A program made the position numbers and the translations under genes. Shown piece after piece: positions 52,372-61,555 of a stretch of 64,000 nt of DNA. The stretch is from Sphingobacteriales bacterium 50-39. Its GTDB lineage: Bacteria; Bacteroidota; Bacteroidia; Chitinophagales; Chitinophagaceae. The notes beneath the pieces are model-generated. The model was not told where the DNA came from. It searched no databases and saw only the letters and a list, made by a program, of their open reading frames with translations. The DNA is taken from contig MKTZ01000001.1 in assembly GCA_001898505.1 (NCBI GenBank), positions 620,001 to 684,000 on the forward strand, read 5' to 3'. The first letter of the stretch is position 1. Every line of letters starts with the position of its first letter.

Positions 52372-53412
52372 TTATTCTATGATAAGCGTGTCACTGGTAA
52401 GGCTCATTTTCTTATGGACCGTCTGTTCGAGGACGGGGACCAATTTTTGAAGGGAGCCGACCGGGATCACGGCATTGATGCGTAATCTTTTGTTCTTCTC
52501 ACTTTTAAACTCTACTGTTACGCCATAATATTTGGTGATCAGTCCGGCAATGTCTTCCAGTGTATTATGCCGGAAGTTCCATTTGCCATCCATCCATTCC
52601 GTATACAAAGGGATATCTACCGTGGACCTGATGAAGACGTGCTGCATCGTGTCGAGTGTGACCTTGTCGCCTGGCAGCAGGAGTACCGACGACTGTCGGC
52701 CAGGTTGAGTCAATTTGACCTTACCGCTGGTCAGGACTACTTCCGCTGCTGCGGAGCGGGCGTTGACGTTGAAGGTCGTTCCCAGAACCGTGATGTCCGT
52801 TGTGCCTGTGTGGACCACGAAGGGCCTACGGCCGTGGTCTTTGCTTACGTTGAAGAAAGCGTTCCCTTTCAGCGTTATCTCCCGGGTGGAGGAAAGGTCG
52901 GGGTTATATTGGATCGATGAATTGGCATTGAGAATGATGAGGGTACTATCGGCGAGGAGGATCTTTTTTATCTGATTGGGGCCTGTATGTTCGGCCAGCA
53001 GGGCAGATTTGTTACTGCCGGCGCCGAGCCTGTTGTTGTAGACAAGGAAGAATGAAACGACCGCCAGGATGAACACGGCAGCGGCAGCCGCCCTGAACAG
53101 AACGATCTTCGTTATGATGGCTTTGCGTGGAGCGGAGATTGATGCCTGCAGGTCAAGGAGGCTGAAGATATTGTCTTTCAGGGCCTTTTTTTCCTTGCCT
53201 GTGAGGGGAGATGTGCCATAGGCAGCGTGCGCGGACAGCTCAACCAGCCGCCGGGCCTTCAGCAGATCTTTCAGGCGACCGGGATGAGCATCCAGGAAGT
53301 CCTTCCAGAAAGCATCGGAAGCCTCATCTGCCTGCAATACCCATTGCTGGAAGTGCTCATCGGCGGCGAATTGGTCTACGGTGTAGACGGAATAGAAATC
53401 ATGGTTGTGCAT
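52372..53412 (-). CDS. FecR-family anti-sigma factor
   Basis: 346 residues from the ATG at 53412 (MHNHDFYSVYTVDQFAADEH); a TTG two codons upstream is less likely. Cytoplasmic N-terminus (DAFWKDFLDAHP), one membrane helix (about 105-127, FRAAAAAVFILAVVSFFLVY), then the FecR domain (LLADSTLIILNANSSIQYNP; ITVLGTTFNVNARS) and the C-terminal DUF4974 part (TLEDIAGLITKYYGVTVEF). It holds the sigma factor until the SusC STN domain signals. It sits 48 bases after the sigma gene and 73 before susC. Confidence 0.95.
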   Translation of the reverse strand: MHNHDFYSVYTVDQFAADEHFQQWVLQADEASDAFWKDFLDAHPGRLKDLLKARRLVELSAHAAYGTSPLTGKEKKALKDNIFSLLDLQASISAPRKAIITKIVLFRAAAAAVFILAVVSFFLVYNNRLGAGSNKSALLAEHTGPNQIKKILLADSTLIILNANSSIQYNPDLSSTREITLKGNAFFNVSKDHGRRPFVVHTGTTDITVLGTTFNVNARSAAAEVVLTSGKVKLTQPGRQSSVLLLPGDKVTLDTMQHVFIRSTVDIPLYTEWMDGKWNFRHNTLEDIAGLITKYYGVTVEFKSEKNKRLRINAVIPVGSLQKLVPVLEQTVHKKMSLTSDTLIIE

Positions 53413-53460
53413 CGACAATTAGAGAGTGGGAAACGAGGCCGGATACTCAATCTCCGGAAA

Positions 53461-54042
53461 TTATTTTTTGATGATAATAAAAAGGAGGACCATCATAATA
53501 TTGCGGAGATGACGTATGGTGCGGAATGCCAGGTTGTTAACGGATTGATAGTTCATATTGAGCCTGCGGGCTATCTGTTCGTAGGTGAGCCCTTCGTAGA
53601 AATGAAACTGGAGGATAAGCTTCTGGCGGGTAGTGAGCTTGTTCATCGCATGGGACAGTCGTGTCTTCATCTCCCTGTCCGTGTCTGAAAAAATAATGGC
53701 GTCTTCGCGATTGTCTTCGAGACCAGGCAGTGTTTCTTCCAGGGGGTAGCAGGCAAGCCTCTCTTTTTTCTTCAATTTTTTAACCAGGATGCTGCGCAAC
53801 ACTTTGGTAAGATAAGCCTGTGGGTATTGCACCTGTCCGATGGTCTCACGGTAGTTCCATATTTCGATGAATACTTCCTGGAGGGAGTCCTTGACCAGCT
53901 CCCGATCGTTGGTAATGGCTGAAGCAGCCAGGAACAATTTGTCGACATAGAAGTCGTACAATTCTCCCAGGACAGAGGCATCGCCTTCTTTCAGGCGTAC
54001 CCAGCATTGGGGGTCAACATTTGAAAAGTCAGCCTTAGCCAT
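53461..54042 (-). CDS. ECF RNA polymerase sigma-70 factor
   Basis: 193 residues from the ATG at 54042 (MAKADFSNVDPQCWVRLKEGD); a GTG one codon earlier is possible. Region 2 spans about LYDFYVDKLFLAAS to FIEIWNYRETI, and region 4 spans KLTTRQKLILQFHFYEGLTYEQIARRLNMNYQSV. It is the first gene of the 20-kb polysaccharide operon; activation would direct RNA polymerase to this locus. The FecR partner is next. Confidence 0.95.
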   Translation of the reverse strand: MAKADFSNVDPQCWVRLKEGDASVLGELYDFYVDKLFLAASAITNDRELVKDSLQEVFIEIWNYRETIGQVQYPQAYLTKVLRSILVKKLKKKERLACYPLEETLPGLEDNREDAIIFSDTDREMKTRLSHAMNKLTTRQKLILQFHFYEGLTYEQIARRLNMNYQSVNNLAFRTIRHLRNIMMVLLFIIIKK

Positions 54043-54163
54043 CACGATGTAAAATTAATGAAGGCAAATCTGGTTAGTTCTGGTGCCTTGTGTATTAACA
54101 GAAACTTAATCTCCTTTATACTATTATAGGATGAGGCAAAATAGGCAAGGTCAAGTGATGCGG

Positions 54164-54913
54164 TCAGAGCCTGCTTAATCGTTTACTACGCCACTCGGAC
54201 AAAGTTGGGCTGCCCGGCTTCAATTCCGTAACAAGATAGTCAATTGATGCGAAATCGCATATTTTCATTTTCTTAACCGTGTTCAATTTTTCAGAGATCA
54301 TGGCAACTGCGAGCTTGTCAGAGGAACGGATCATGGCTTTGATCACCTGTGTAACTTCCCGGTCCGAGTCTGTCAATCCATGTTCGATGGACAGGCCGTT
54401 GGCGCCGATGAGGCAGAGGTCTACGTGTATGCCCGCCAACTCGTTAATGACGCTGGCGCCGGTGTGCAGGTTGGCATCTTTAAGCAGCCTGCCGCCGATG
54501 GTAACGACCTCTATGTTCTCATGGCCGGACAGGGTGATGGCCATCTGGGGGCTCAATGTATAAAAAGTGGCATGCAGCTTAGGCGGTATCTGTTTTGCAA
54601 TTTCCATCATCGTCGTGCCACCTTCTATCAGGACCGAGGACCCCTTTTTGATCAGTCCTATCGCCTTGGATGCGATGTGTTGCTTGGCTGCCAGCGCGTA
54701 TACTTTGTCCTGACTGCCGAAGGGATAATGAAAGGTCTTGCTCATGGCGCCGCCGTGTACTTTTACGATGACGCCATCTTTTGCGAGCTCGTGCAAATCC
54801 CTTCGGATGGTGTCTTCCGACACCGACAACTTTTCGCTCAACTCCGCTGAAAGCACTTTGTTGTACAGGTTGATCTCTTTTAATATCAGCTTTAATCTTT
54901 CCGTCCTTAGCAT
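54164..54913 (-). CDS. DeoR/GlpR-family transcriptional regulator
   Basis: 249 residues. N-terminal winged HTH: RLKLILKEINLYNKVLSAELSEKLSVSEDTIRRDL, with the DeoR signature near residues 20-40. The C-terminal DeoRC effector domain carries SVLIEGGTTMMEIAKQIP and LCLIGANGLSIEHGLTDSD. The family represses sugar operons and is released by a phosphosugar. It diverges from murQ across a 94-base gap, so it probably regulates the MurQ-permease-hexosaminidase operon. Confidence 0.93.
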   Translation of the reverse strand: MLRTERLKLILKEINLYNKVLSAELSEKLSVSEDTIRRDLHELAKDGVIVKVHGGAMSKTFHYPFGSQDKVYALAAKQHIASKAIGLIKKGSSVLIEGGTTMMEIAKQIPPKLHATFYTLSPQMAITLSGHENIEVVTIGGRLLKDANLHTGASVINELAGIHVDLCLIGANGLSIEHGLTDSDREVTQVIKAMIRSSDKLAVAMISEKLNTVKKMKICDFASIDYLVTELKPGSPTLSEWRSKRLSRL

Positions 54914-55007
54914 AGTGAATTTCCAAGACGGAGTGAAAATACAAATTTTTTTTGCATGAAATTGCCTATTTTAGAATTTTAAACACGAAATAAAACGCAA
55001 TCTACTC

Positions 55008-55826
55008 ATGCGGAAGATCACCGAACAACCGTCCCGGCACAGGAACCTGGAAACCAAGTCAATAGAGGAAATAACCCGGAGCATCAATGGGGAGGATGCC
55101 ACCGTTGCGGAGGCCATCCGGGAGGCACTGCCTGCGATAAACCGTCTCATCGGCGCTATTGTAGCCCGAATGAAAGAAGGGGGGCGGCTCTTCTATGTAG
55201 GGGCGGGCAGCGGAGGGCGGCTTTCGGTGCTGGATGTTATCGAGCTGCCTACTACGTATGGCGTACCGAAGGGGCGGGTGGTTGCTGTGCTGGCAGGCGG
55301 AGTAGATCGTCTTGTCGAAGCGCGGGAGGAGAAGGAGGATGACAGGGAGGATGCGTGGGCGCAGCTGCGGGCGGAGAATGTTTCGCCGTCGGACATGGTT
55401 GTAGGCATATCGGCCAGCGGGACCACGCCTTTTGTGCTGGCGGGGTTGGAGGCGTGCAGGGCGCATGATATTACTACCGGGTGTATCGTCAGCAATCCCG
55501 GATCGCCCATTGCCGGAGCGGTGGAGTTCCCTGTGGAGGTCATTACGGGACCGGAGTTTATAACAGGCAGCACACGAATGAAATGCGGGACCGCTCAGAA
55601 GATGTTATTCGACATGATCAGTACCACCGTAATGATACAATTAGGGCGGGTGGAAGACAATCAAATGGTTCATGTGCAATTGATCAACGACAAGATACTG
55701 GACCGGGGCGTGAGGATGTTGATGGGTCGGTCCGGATTGACGGATTACGAGGCGGCCAAGCGGCTGTTGCTTGAATATGGCAGTGTGAGGAAGGCATTGG
55801 ATCATCTTGACCACCCCGTGAACTGA
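55008..55826 (+). CDS. murQ: N-acetylmuramic acid 6-phosphate etherase
   Basis: 272 residues, slightly short for the family (about 300) but complete. SIS domain motifs: GRLFYVGAGSGGRLSVLD, the conserved Glu in DVIELPTTYG (family: ECPPTFG), a second acidic segment EAREEKEDDREDAW, VVGISASGTTPFV, and TGSTRMKCGTAQKMLFD. The enzyme splits lactate from MurNAc-6-phosphate to give GlcNAc-6-phosphate. No MurNAc kinase gene is visible beside it. First gene of the plus-strand operon; the permease follows 4 bases later. Confidence 0.96.
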   Translation: MRKITEQPSRHRNLETKSIEEITRSINGEDATVAEAIREALPAINRLIGAIVARMKEGGRLFYVGAGSGGRLSVLDVIELPTTYGVPKGRVVAVLAGGVDRLVEAREEKEDDREDAWAQLRAENVSPSDMVVGISASGTTPFVLAGLEACRAHDITTGCIVSNPGSPIAGAVEFPVEVITGPEFITGSTRMKCGTAQKMLFDMISTTVMIQLGRVEDNQMVHVQLINDKILDRGVRMLMGRSGLTDYEAAKRLLLEYGSVRKALDHLDHPVN

Positions 55827-55830
55827 TCTT

Positions 55831-57072
55831 ATGAAGTACCTGCGGCAGCCGATCTTTATTATCGGCATACTATTTTCTGTATTCGGTCTGGTGACCTGGC
55901 TCAATTCCGTGTTGATACCTTATCTGCGGATAGCGTGTCAGCTGAATAATTTCTCTTCCTACCTCGTGGCATTTTCCTTATATATTTCCTATACGGTGAT
56001 GGCGCTGCCTGCAGCCGCGGTGTTGAAGCGGACCGGCTATAAGAATGGAATGGCGCTGGGCCTTTTTATCATGACCGTGGGTACGCTGTGTTTTATCCCC
56101 GCTGCGATGAGCAGAATGTATGCGCTTTTTCTTTTCGGACTTTTTATCCAGGGAACGGGGATGGCAATCCTGCAAACCGCGGCCAACCCTTATGTTACCA
56201 TACTCGGGCCGATGGAGAGTGCTGCGCGGCGTATGAGCATTATGGGCATATGCAATGGTGTTGCGGGTGTGATCGGTCCGCTGGTGCTGGGTTCCGTCAT
56301 TTTGAACGATGCCGATGGCATCCGGGAAAGGGTGGCGCATATGGCGCCTTCGGAGAAGGCGATCGTCCTGGAGCAATTGGCGCATCGTGCGATAGTGCCT
56401 TATGCCATCATTGCGCTGGCATTGCTGGGACTGGGCGCGTGGGTTTATTATTCCGGATTGCCTGAGGCGCACGAGGAAGAGGATGAGACGAGCCAGACGA
56501 ATGAGCATCACCGTAAGACAAGCATATTCCAGTTCCCGCACTTGCTGCTGGGGGTGCTTACTTTGTTCCTTTATGTGGGTGTCGAGGTCATTGCGGGGGA
56601 CACTATCATCAGCTATGGGACTTCGCTGGGTTTCCGGTTGTCTACGGCAAGGTTCTTTAACAGCTACACGCTCGCGGGGATGCTGGCGGGCTATTTACTG
56701 GGCATTGTGCTGATACCCAAATATCTCTCCCATACTAAGGTATTGAAGATATCTTCCCTGATGGGGCTGGTATTCGGGCTTGCCGCCCTTTTTACACGCG
56801 GAGGTGTTTCTGTGACGTTTGTCGCCCTGCTGGGTCTTGCCAATTCAATGGTCTGGCCTTCTATCTGGCCGCTGGCTATACGGGGGCTCGGGAGATTTAC
56901 CAGGGTAGGCTCTTCGCTGCTGATACTTGCCATCGGGGGTGGGGCGCTGCTGCCTTTGCTGTATGGATGGCTGGCAGACCATTTTTCTCCGCAGGAGGCA
57001 TACTGGATCGTGGTGCCCTGTTATTGCTTCATCGGCTATTATGCTGTCCGCGGGCATAAGGTCCGTGTGTAA
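55831..57072 (+). CDS. Sugar permease, FucP/NagP-type MFS (FHS family)
   Basis: 413 residues, 12 helices. It carries the LQTAANPYVTILG motif diagnostic of the fucose/glucose/GlcNAc (NagP) branch of the FHS family, plus an early GLVTWLNSVLIPYLRIACQL helix. It is predicted to be a proton symporter for an N-acetyl sugar at the inner membrane. Placement directly after murQ suggests MurNAc or GlcNAc as substrate; this is inference. Confidence 0.93.
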   Translation: MKYLRQPIFIIGILFSVFGLVTWLNSVLIPYLRIACQLNNFSSYLVAFSLYISYTVMALPAAAVLKRTGYKNGMALGLFIMTVGTLCFIPAAMSRMYALFLFGLFIQGTGMAILQTAANPYVTILGPMESAARRMSIMGICNGVAGVIGPLVLGSVILNDADGIRERVAHMAPSEKAIVLEQLAHRAIVPYAIIALALLGLGAWVYYSGLPEAHEEEDETSQTNEHHRKTSIFQFPHLLLGVLTLFLYVGVEVIAGDTIISYGTSLGFRLSTARFFNSYTLAGMLAGYLLGIVLIPKYLSHTKVLKISSLMGLVFGLAALFTRGGVSVTFVALLGLANSMVWPSIWPLAIRGLGRFTRVGSSLLILAIGGGALLPLLYGWLADHFSPQEAYWIVVPCYCFIGYYAVRGHKVRV

Positions 57073-57120
57073 ATTCAAAGATCCTTTTGAGTATCGGCAA
57101 AGTTCCGGCGTCTCTTAACG

Positions 57121-58923
57121 ATGATGTCGTCCATAAAAAAAGCCAGGATAATACTCGTTTGTCTGCCGATGGTCCTTCTCACCTGGGGGAAGGTTCAGGC
57201 AAAGGAAAAATACGTCATCGGGCTGTTCCATTTCAATTTCCAGTATGTTGCGGGCGACTATAAGATCGAGCGGAGGATTATCCGCGAGTCGCTTTTCCCC
57301 GTGCTGCAGTTCTTCGACGCCCATCCGCAATACAAGTCCGACATCGAGATGCAGGGTTATGCCATCGAAGTGCTGGCGCAGGAGCATCCTGATGTGCTGG
57401 CATTGCTTCAGAAGCTTGTCAGGCGCCGGCAGATAGAGCTTGTGGTGGCGCATTATTCGGACCAACTGTTCATCGGTTATCCTGCTGCCGACCTGCAACG
57501 GTCCATCGAGCTTTCGGATGAGGTGCTGGCCCGGTATGGGCTGGAGCGGTCGAGGGTTTTCTTCGGTCAGGAATTCCAATGGTCTCCGGCCCTGGCCAGT
57601 GTGCTGAAGGGTAAATATGATGTAGCCGTAACCAGTTCCGATCCGAACAGCTGGTATAATGGAGAAACGCTGCCACTTGTGAAAGCTCCGTATGGCAGCG
57701 ACACCATCCTCGCCCTGATCGGCGGCGGGCGTAAGGAATTGAAGGGGATGCGATGGGATATTGCTTTTCTGGATGACGGCGAAGAGTTCAATACGTTGGA
57801 TTACAATAGTAATTTTTTCCGGGTGTCTGCACAGGAAGACAGCAGCAAGGGGCGATACCTGCGACTCCAAAAGGAAGGATATAAGTTCGTCACTATTACC
57901 GAGCTGACCGAGCGGATCAAGGCTGATCGCGACTATCATGCGCCCGTGTATCCGTTCGTCCCTGAAGGTACCTGGCATATGAATGTTTGTGGGCCTTTCA
58001 TGTGGATGGGGCGACAGCGCAGCGGAGTGGAGACCGACGGTGTTACGAGGAGCCTGTCCTACCAGCTGAGGGGGGAAGTGATGATGGTGGAAAAGCTGTT
58101 GGAGTATGCAGTGCGGCAGGGTAAGGATGTCAGCGGGCTCAGGGAGTGGCTGAAGGAAGCCTGGAAGCATCTCCTGTTATCGGAGGTATCGGACAGCAGC
58201 GGCTGGGATCCGTGGCTGGTGGAGGTGCAGTATACCGACAATGAGGTCGCCGCTGCACGCAAGTTCCTGAAGATGATCCTGACGCAGCTGTGGAAGCTGC
58301 TGGCAGCGAATGGAGGAGGCGGCCGTTGGGTTGTGGAGACCGGTACCGGGGCGGTGACTGCGGGGCCTGTTGCGGAGAGTGAGACTTCTGCGGGGGGTGA
58401 GATTTCTTCGGCGGGCCAGCCTGTTGCATGGCCAATACCCTTCTCCGTGCGTGCAGCGTCGTATACCGTGCGGTCGTGCAAGCTCAATGACAGCCTGTAC
58501 CGCATGGACATCGTATGTACACGACCTTCGGATGGGGCTGTGGAGATTGCATTCGAGACTGGCCCGGCAGGACTCGAGTATTCAGCCAGCTGCGGAGAAT
58601 CCGCCAGCGTGGTAATACCGGCCGGCTATGCGCATGATCCCACATTTGCACTTACTAACGGATTTGTATACCTGAACAATGGCTATAGTCTTGTCAAGGA
58701 CTGTACAGTGGAGCACCTGGCTGCCACCTGGCGGAGGAGCACCCGTCAGATGGTGTTCAGGGAGGAGCTTAAGGAGGGCAATATGGAGATGCGGATGCGG
58801 TTTTATCTTGTTCGGGGGGTGTCGTTGTCCGGGCTAAGGTTTGCCAATGGGCTGAATACATGGCCTTCCTATCGTGTGGAGGGAGGTCCGGGCGGCGTGT
58901 CGTATGGCAGGATAAGTCCTTAA
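57121..58923 (+). CDS. Secreted GH57-like glycoside hydrolase (tentative)
   Basis: 600 residues with a signal peptide (about 1-27). The N-terminal half looks like a polysaccharide-deacetylase/GH57/GH38-type barrel: KYVIGLFHFNFQYVAGD, IELVVAHYSDQLFIGYP, RVFFGQEFQWSPALASV (Glu may be the nucleophile), and WDIAFLDDGEEFNT (acidic partner). A later SDSSGWDPWLVEVQYTD resembles the GH57 aromatic motif. The C-terminal part (about 400-600) is a beta domain. Family assignment is uncertain; a helix-rich segment with Gly/Thr-rich linker (about 395-425) separates the two parts. It lies between the permease and chitobiase genes. Confidence 0.55.
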   Translation: MMSSIKKARIILVCLPMVLLTWGKVQAKEKYVIGLFHFNFQYVAGDYKIERRIIRESLFPVLQFFDAHPQYKSDIEMQGYAIEVLAQEHPDVLALLQKLVRRRQIELVVAHYSDQLFIGYPAADLQRSIELSDEVLARYGLERSRVFFGQEFQWSPALASVLKGKYDVAVTSSDPNSWYNGETLPLVKAPYGSDTILALIGGGRKELKGMRWDIAFLDDGEEFNTLDYNSNFFRVSAQEDSSKGRYLRLQKEGYKFVTITELTERIKADRDYHAPVYPFVPEGTWHMNVCGPFMWMGRQRSGVETDGVTRSLSYQLRGEVMMVEKLLEYAVRQGKDVSGLREWLKEAWKHLLLSEVSDSSGWDPWLVEVQYTDNEVAAARKFLKMILTQLWKLLAANGGGGRWVVETGTGAVTAGPVAESETSAGGEISSAGQPVAWPIPFSVRAASYTVRSCKLNDSLYRMDIVCTRPSDGAVEIAFETGPAGLEYSASCGESASVVIPAGYAHDPTFALTNGFVYLNNGYSLVKDCTVEHLAATWRRSTRQMVFREELKEGNMEMRMRFYLVRGVSLSGLRFANGLNTWPSYRVEGGPGGVSYGRISP

Positions 58924-58939
58924 ATTTTTTAGCATATAC

Positions 58940-61555
58940 ATGATAGTTATAAAACGGATTTTTATTTTTTGTCTGCTGGCCGGCTGTAGCGTTGGTTTGG
59001 CGGCGCAGGTCCCGGCGGGTGGCGCAGGAATGCGTGCGGGGATGGCTGACCGGCTGGCCATTCGCTGGACATGTGTGAAGAATATTTATGAGATGCCGAA
59101 CAGGTCCGTCAGCCGGCTGACGCTGATGAACAAGGGCAACGGCGCCTTTCCCTTGTCCGGCTGGGGGATCTATTTCAATAGCAACCGGAGTATCGATCCT
59201 CATTCGGTGATTGGCGGGCAGATCGAGCATATCAATGGAGACCTGTACTGTCTGCGTCTGCAGGCCAGCGATGGCGTACGCAGGGGACTAAAACCCGGTG
59301 GGACACTACCGATCACATTTACCAGCAGCGATCTGAGCATTAATATTTCCGATGCGCCTATCGGGTTTTACCTGGTGTGGGACGACCGTCCTGCACAGGG
59401 GCATACTATCCATGACTACCAGGTGGACAGGATCGATGATCCGATGCTGGGGGCGCTGACGCCAGGGATGGAGTATCAGCGTAATATGGGCTTTCGGCAG
59501 ATGGACACTGCTAAAGTGTCCCGGGTATATCCGACGCCATTGTGGTACAGGGACAGCGGCAGTGCATTTTTATTGGATGGGAAGACGCCGGTGGTGGCTG
59601 ATGCAGGATTCGAGGGAGAGGCGGCTTATTTGAGCACTGCGTTGGCGGGCGTGATTGGGCGGCGGCCGGTGGTGAAGGGGGGTGCGAGCGGGAAGGCTAT
59701 CATCCTGCGGCATGTCGACGAGGCGGAGGGCCAGGGATGGGCTGACAGTTCCGCCTACCGGATGGAAATAACGGATAAGCATATCCTTATCAGCGCGTCG
59801 GCGCCCGTGGGGATATTTTATGGCATACAATCTTTTTTATCCGCCTTGCCTGCCGGAGTGTGGCGGGGCGCGCAGTCATCCGTGATGATACCAGGCCTTG
59901 TAGTGGCGGACAGGCCACGGTTTGCCGTTCGTGCGTTGATGTTGGATGTGGCGCGTAATTTCAGGTCGGAGGAAGAGGTCCGGAGAGTGTTGGACCTGAT
60001 GGCTTTGTGCAAGCTCAATGTATTGCATTTGCATTTATGTGATGACGAGGGCTGGCGGCTGGAGATACCTTCTCTGCCTGAGCTGACCGAGGTGGGGGCA
60101 TACCGGGGACTTGAGACCGGCGGGCGGGTGTGTCTGCCGCCTTCATTTGGTTCGGGGCCGCTGGCTGGTATGGGGGCGGGCAGTGGTTATTACAGCAAGG
60201 CATCGTTTATCTCGCTGTTGCGGTATGCACGCGAGCGTCATATAGAGGTAGTGCCAGAGATAGAGTGTCCCGGTCATGCGCGCGCCGCTATCAAGGCTAT
60301 GGATGCCCGTTATAAAAAATACGCCCGGCAGGGCAATATGGAGGAGGCACGGCGTTATCTCTTGCGCGACACGATGGACAGGAGCGTTTATGAGAGCGCA
60401 CAAATGTGGCGGGACAATGTCATAGCAGTGGCGCTTCCTTCCGTATATCGCTGGTTTGACAAGGTGATCGGTGAGGTTTGCGCTATGTACAAAGAAGCCG
60501 GTGCGCCGTTGAGGACGATACATTTGGGCGGGGATGAATTGCCGGCAGGTGTCTGGGAGCAATCGCCAGCCTGCAGGGCACTCATGGAGCAGGACCGTTC
60601 GCTGGCATCACCCGGAGATGCCCGGTGGTATTTCTACAACCGGCTGGACAGCCTGGTGAAGCGCCGGGGTTTGGTGATGTCCGGGTGGGAGGAAGTGGCA
60701 TTGCGGAAAGTGACGGAAGGCGGAAAGACGAAGGTAGTGCCTGACAGCGCATGGAAAGAACGCGACTCCCGCGTGCATGTATGGAACAATATGATCGGCG
60801 GGGGTGATGAGGACCTGCCTTACCGTCTGGCCAATGCCGGATACAAGGTGATACTTTCCTGTGTCAGCAACAACTATTATGACATGGCCAGCAATAAGAG
60901 CTTTGATGAAAGGGGATATCACTGGGGTGGTTTCCTGGATGTGGATAAGCCTTACGCATTCATGCCGTATGATTATTACAGGAATGCCAGGGAAGATTAT
61001 ACCGGAGGGCCTGTTGCGGCCGGCTATTTTCGTGACAAGGAGCTGCTGACAGAGGAGGGGAAAAAGAATATTTTAGGTATAGAGGGGCTGCTGTGGGCGG
61101 AGAACCTGCCTACGGATGAAAGGATGGAGTATATGCTGCTGCCCAAGCTGCTGGGGACCGCAGAGCGGGCCTGGGCGCCTGATCCGATGTGGGCTATGGA
61201 GACCGACAGTGCAGTGACGGCGCGGTTATATGCTGCTGCCTGGAACGGGTTTATGAATGTAGTGGGTCAGCGGCTGCTGCCCAGGCTGAGTTATATGAAT
61301 GGCGGCTATGCTTACCGGATACCCGTGCCGGGAGTGTCGATAGAGGGGGGGCTGGTCAGGGCCAACCTGCCGATGCCGGGATTTATGGTAAGATATACAA
61401 CGGATGGGTCTGTGCCGGGGGCGTCGAGCCGGCAATACGATGGTCCTGTGGCTGAGAGGAAGCTGATCCGGCTGCGGACTTTCGATGTACGGGGCAGGGG
61501 AGGAAGGACTGTGGATGCCGACAACCGGGTAAGTGCGGACGACACGGCGAAGTGA
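58940..61555 (+). CDS. Chitobiase-type GH20 beta-N-acetylhexosaminidase
   Basis: 871 residues; signal or lipoprotein-like leader (FCLLAGCS). Domain order of Serratia-type chitobiase: CHB_HEX carbohydrate-binding domain (about 38-185, RLAIRWTCVKNIYEMPN), GH20b (about 195-315), GH20 barrel (about 320-760) with catalytic Asp532-Glu533 in TIHLGGDELPAG and WRLEIPSLPELTEVGAY, then a C-terminal CHB_HEX_C domain (about 790-860, VRYTTDGSVPGASS). It removes GlcNAc from chitooligosaccharides or muropeptide glycans. The stop overlaps the next permease start. Confidence 0.96.
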   Translation: MIVIKRIFIFCLLAGCSVGLAAQVPAGGAGMRAGMADRLAIRWTCVKNIYEMPNRSVSRLTLMNKGNGAFPLSGWGIYFNSNRSIDPHSVIGGQIEHINGDLYCLRLQASDGVRRGLKPGGTLPITFTSSDLSINISDAPIGFYLVWDDRPAQGHTIHDYQVDRIDDPMLGALTPGMEYQRNMGFRQMDTAKVSRVYPTPLWYRDSGSAFLLDGKTPVVADAGFEGEAAYLSTALAGVIGRRPVVKGGASGKAIILRHVDEAEGQGWADSSAYRMEITDKHILISASAPVGIFYGIQSFLSALPAGVWRGAQSSVMIPGLVVADRPRFAVRALMLDVARNFRSEEEVRRVLDLMALCKLNVLHLHLCDDEGWRLEIPSLPELTEVGAYRGLETGGRVCLPPSFGSGPLAGMGAGSGYYSKASFISLLRYARERHIEVVPEIECPGHARAAIKAMDARYKKYARQGNMEEARRYLLRDTMDRSVYESAQMWRDNVIAVALPSVYRWFDKVIGEVCAMYKEAGAPLRTIHLGGDELPAGVWEQSPACRALMEQDRSLASPGDARWYFYNRLDSLVKRRGLVMSGWEEVALRKVTEGGKTKVVPDSAWKERDSRVHVWNNMIGGGDEDLPYRLANAGYKVILSCVSNNYYDMASNKSFDERGYHWGGFLDVDKPYAFMPYDYYRNAREDYTGGPVAAGYFRDKELLTEEGKKNILGIEGLLWAENLPTDERMEYMLLPKLLGTAERAWAPDPMWAMETDSAVTARLYAAAWNGFMNVVGQRLLPRLSYMNGGYAYRIPVPGVSIEGGLVRANLPMPGFMVRYTTDGSVPGASSRQYDGPVAERKLIRLRTFDVRGRGGRTVDADNRVSADDTAK

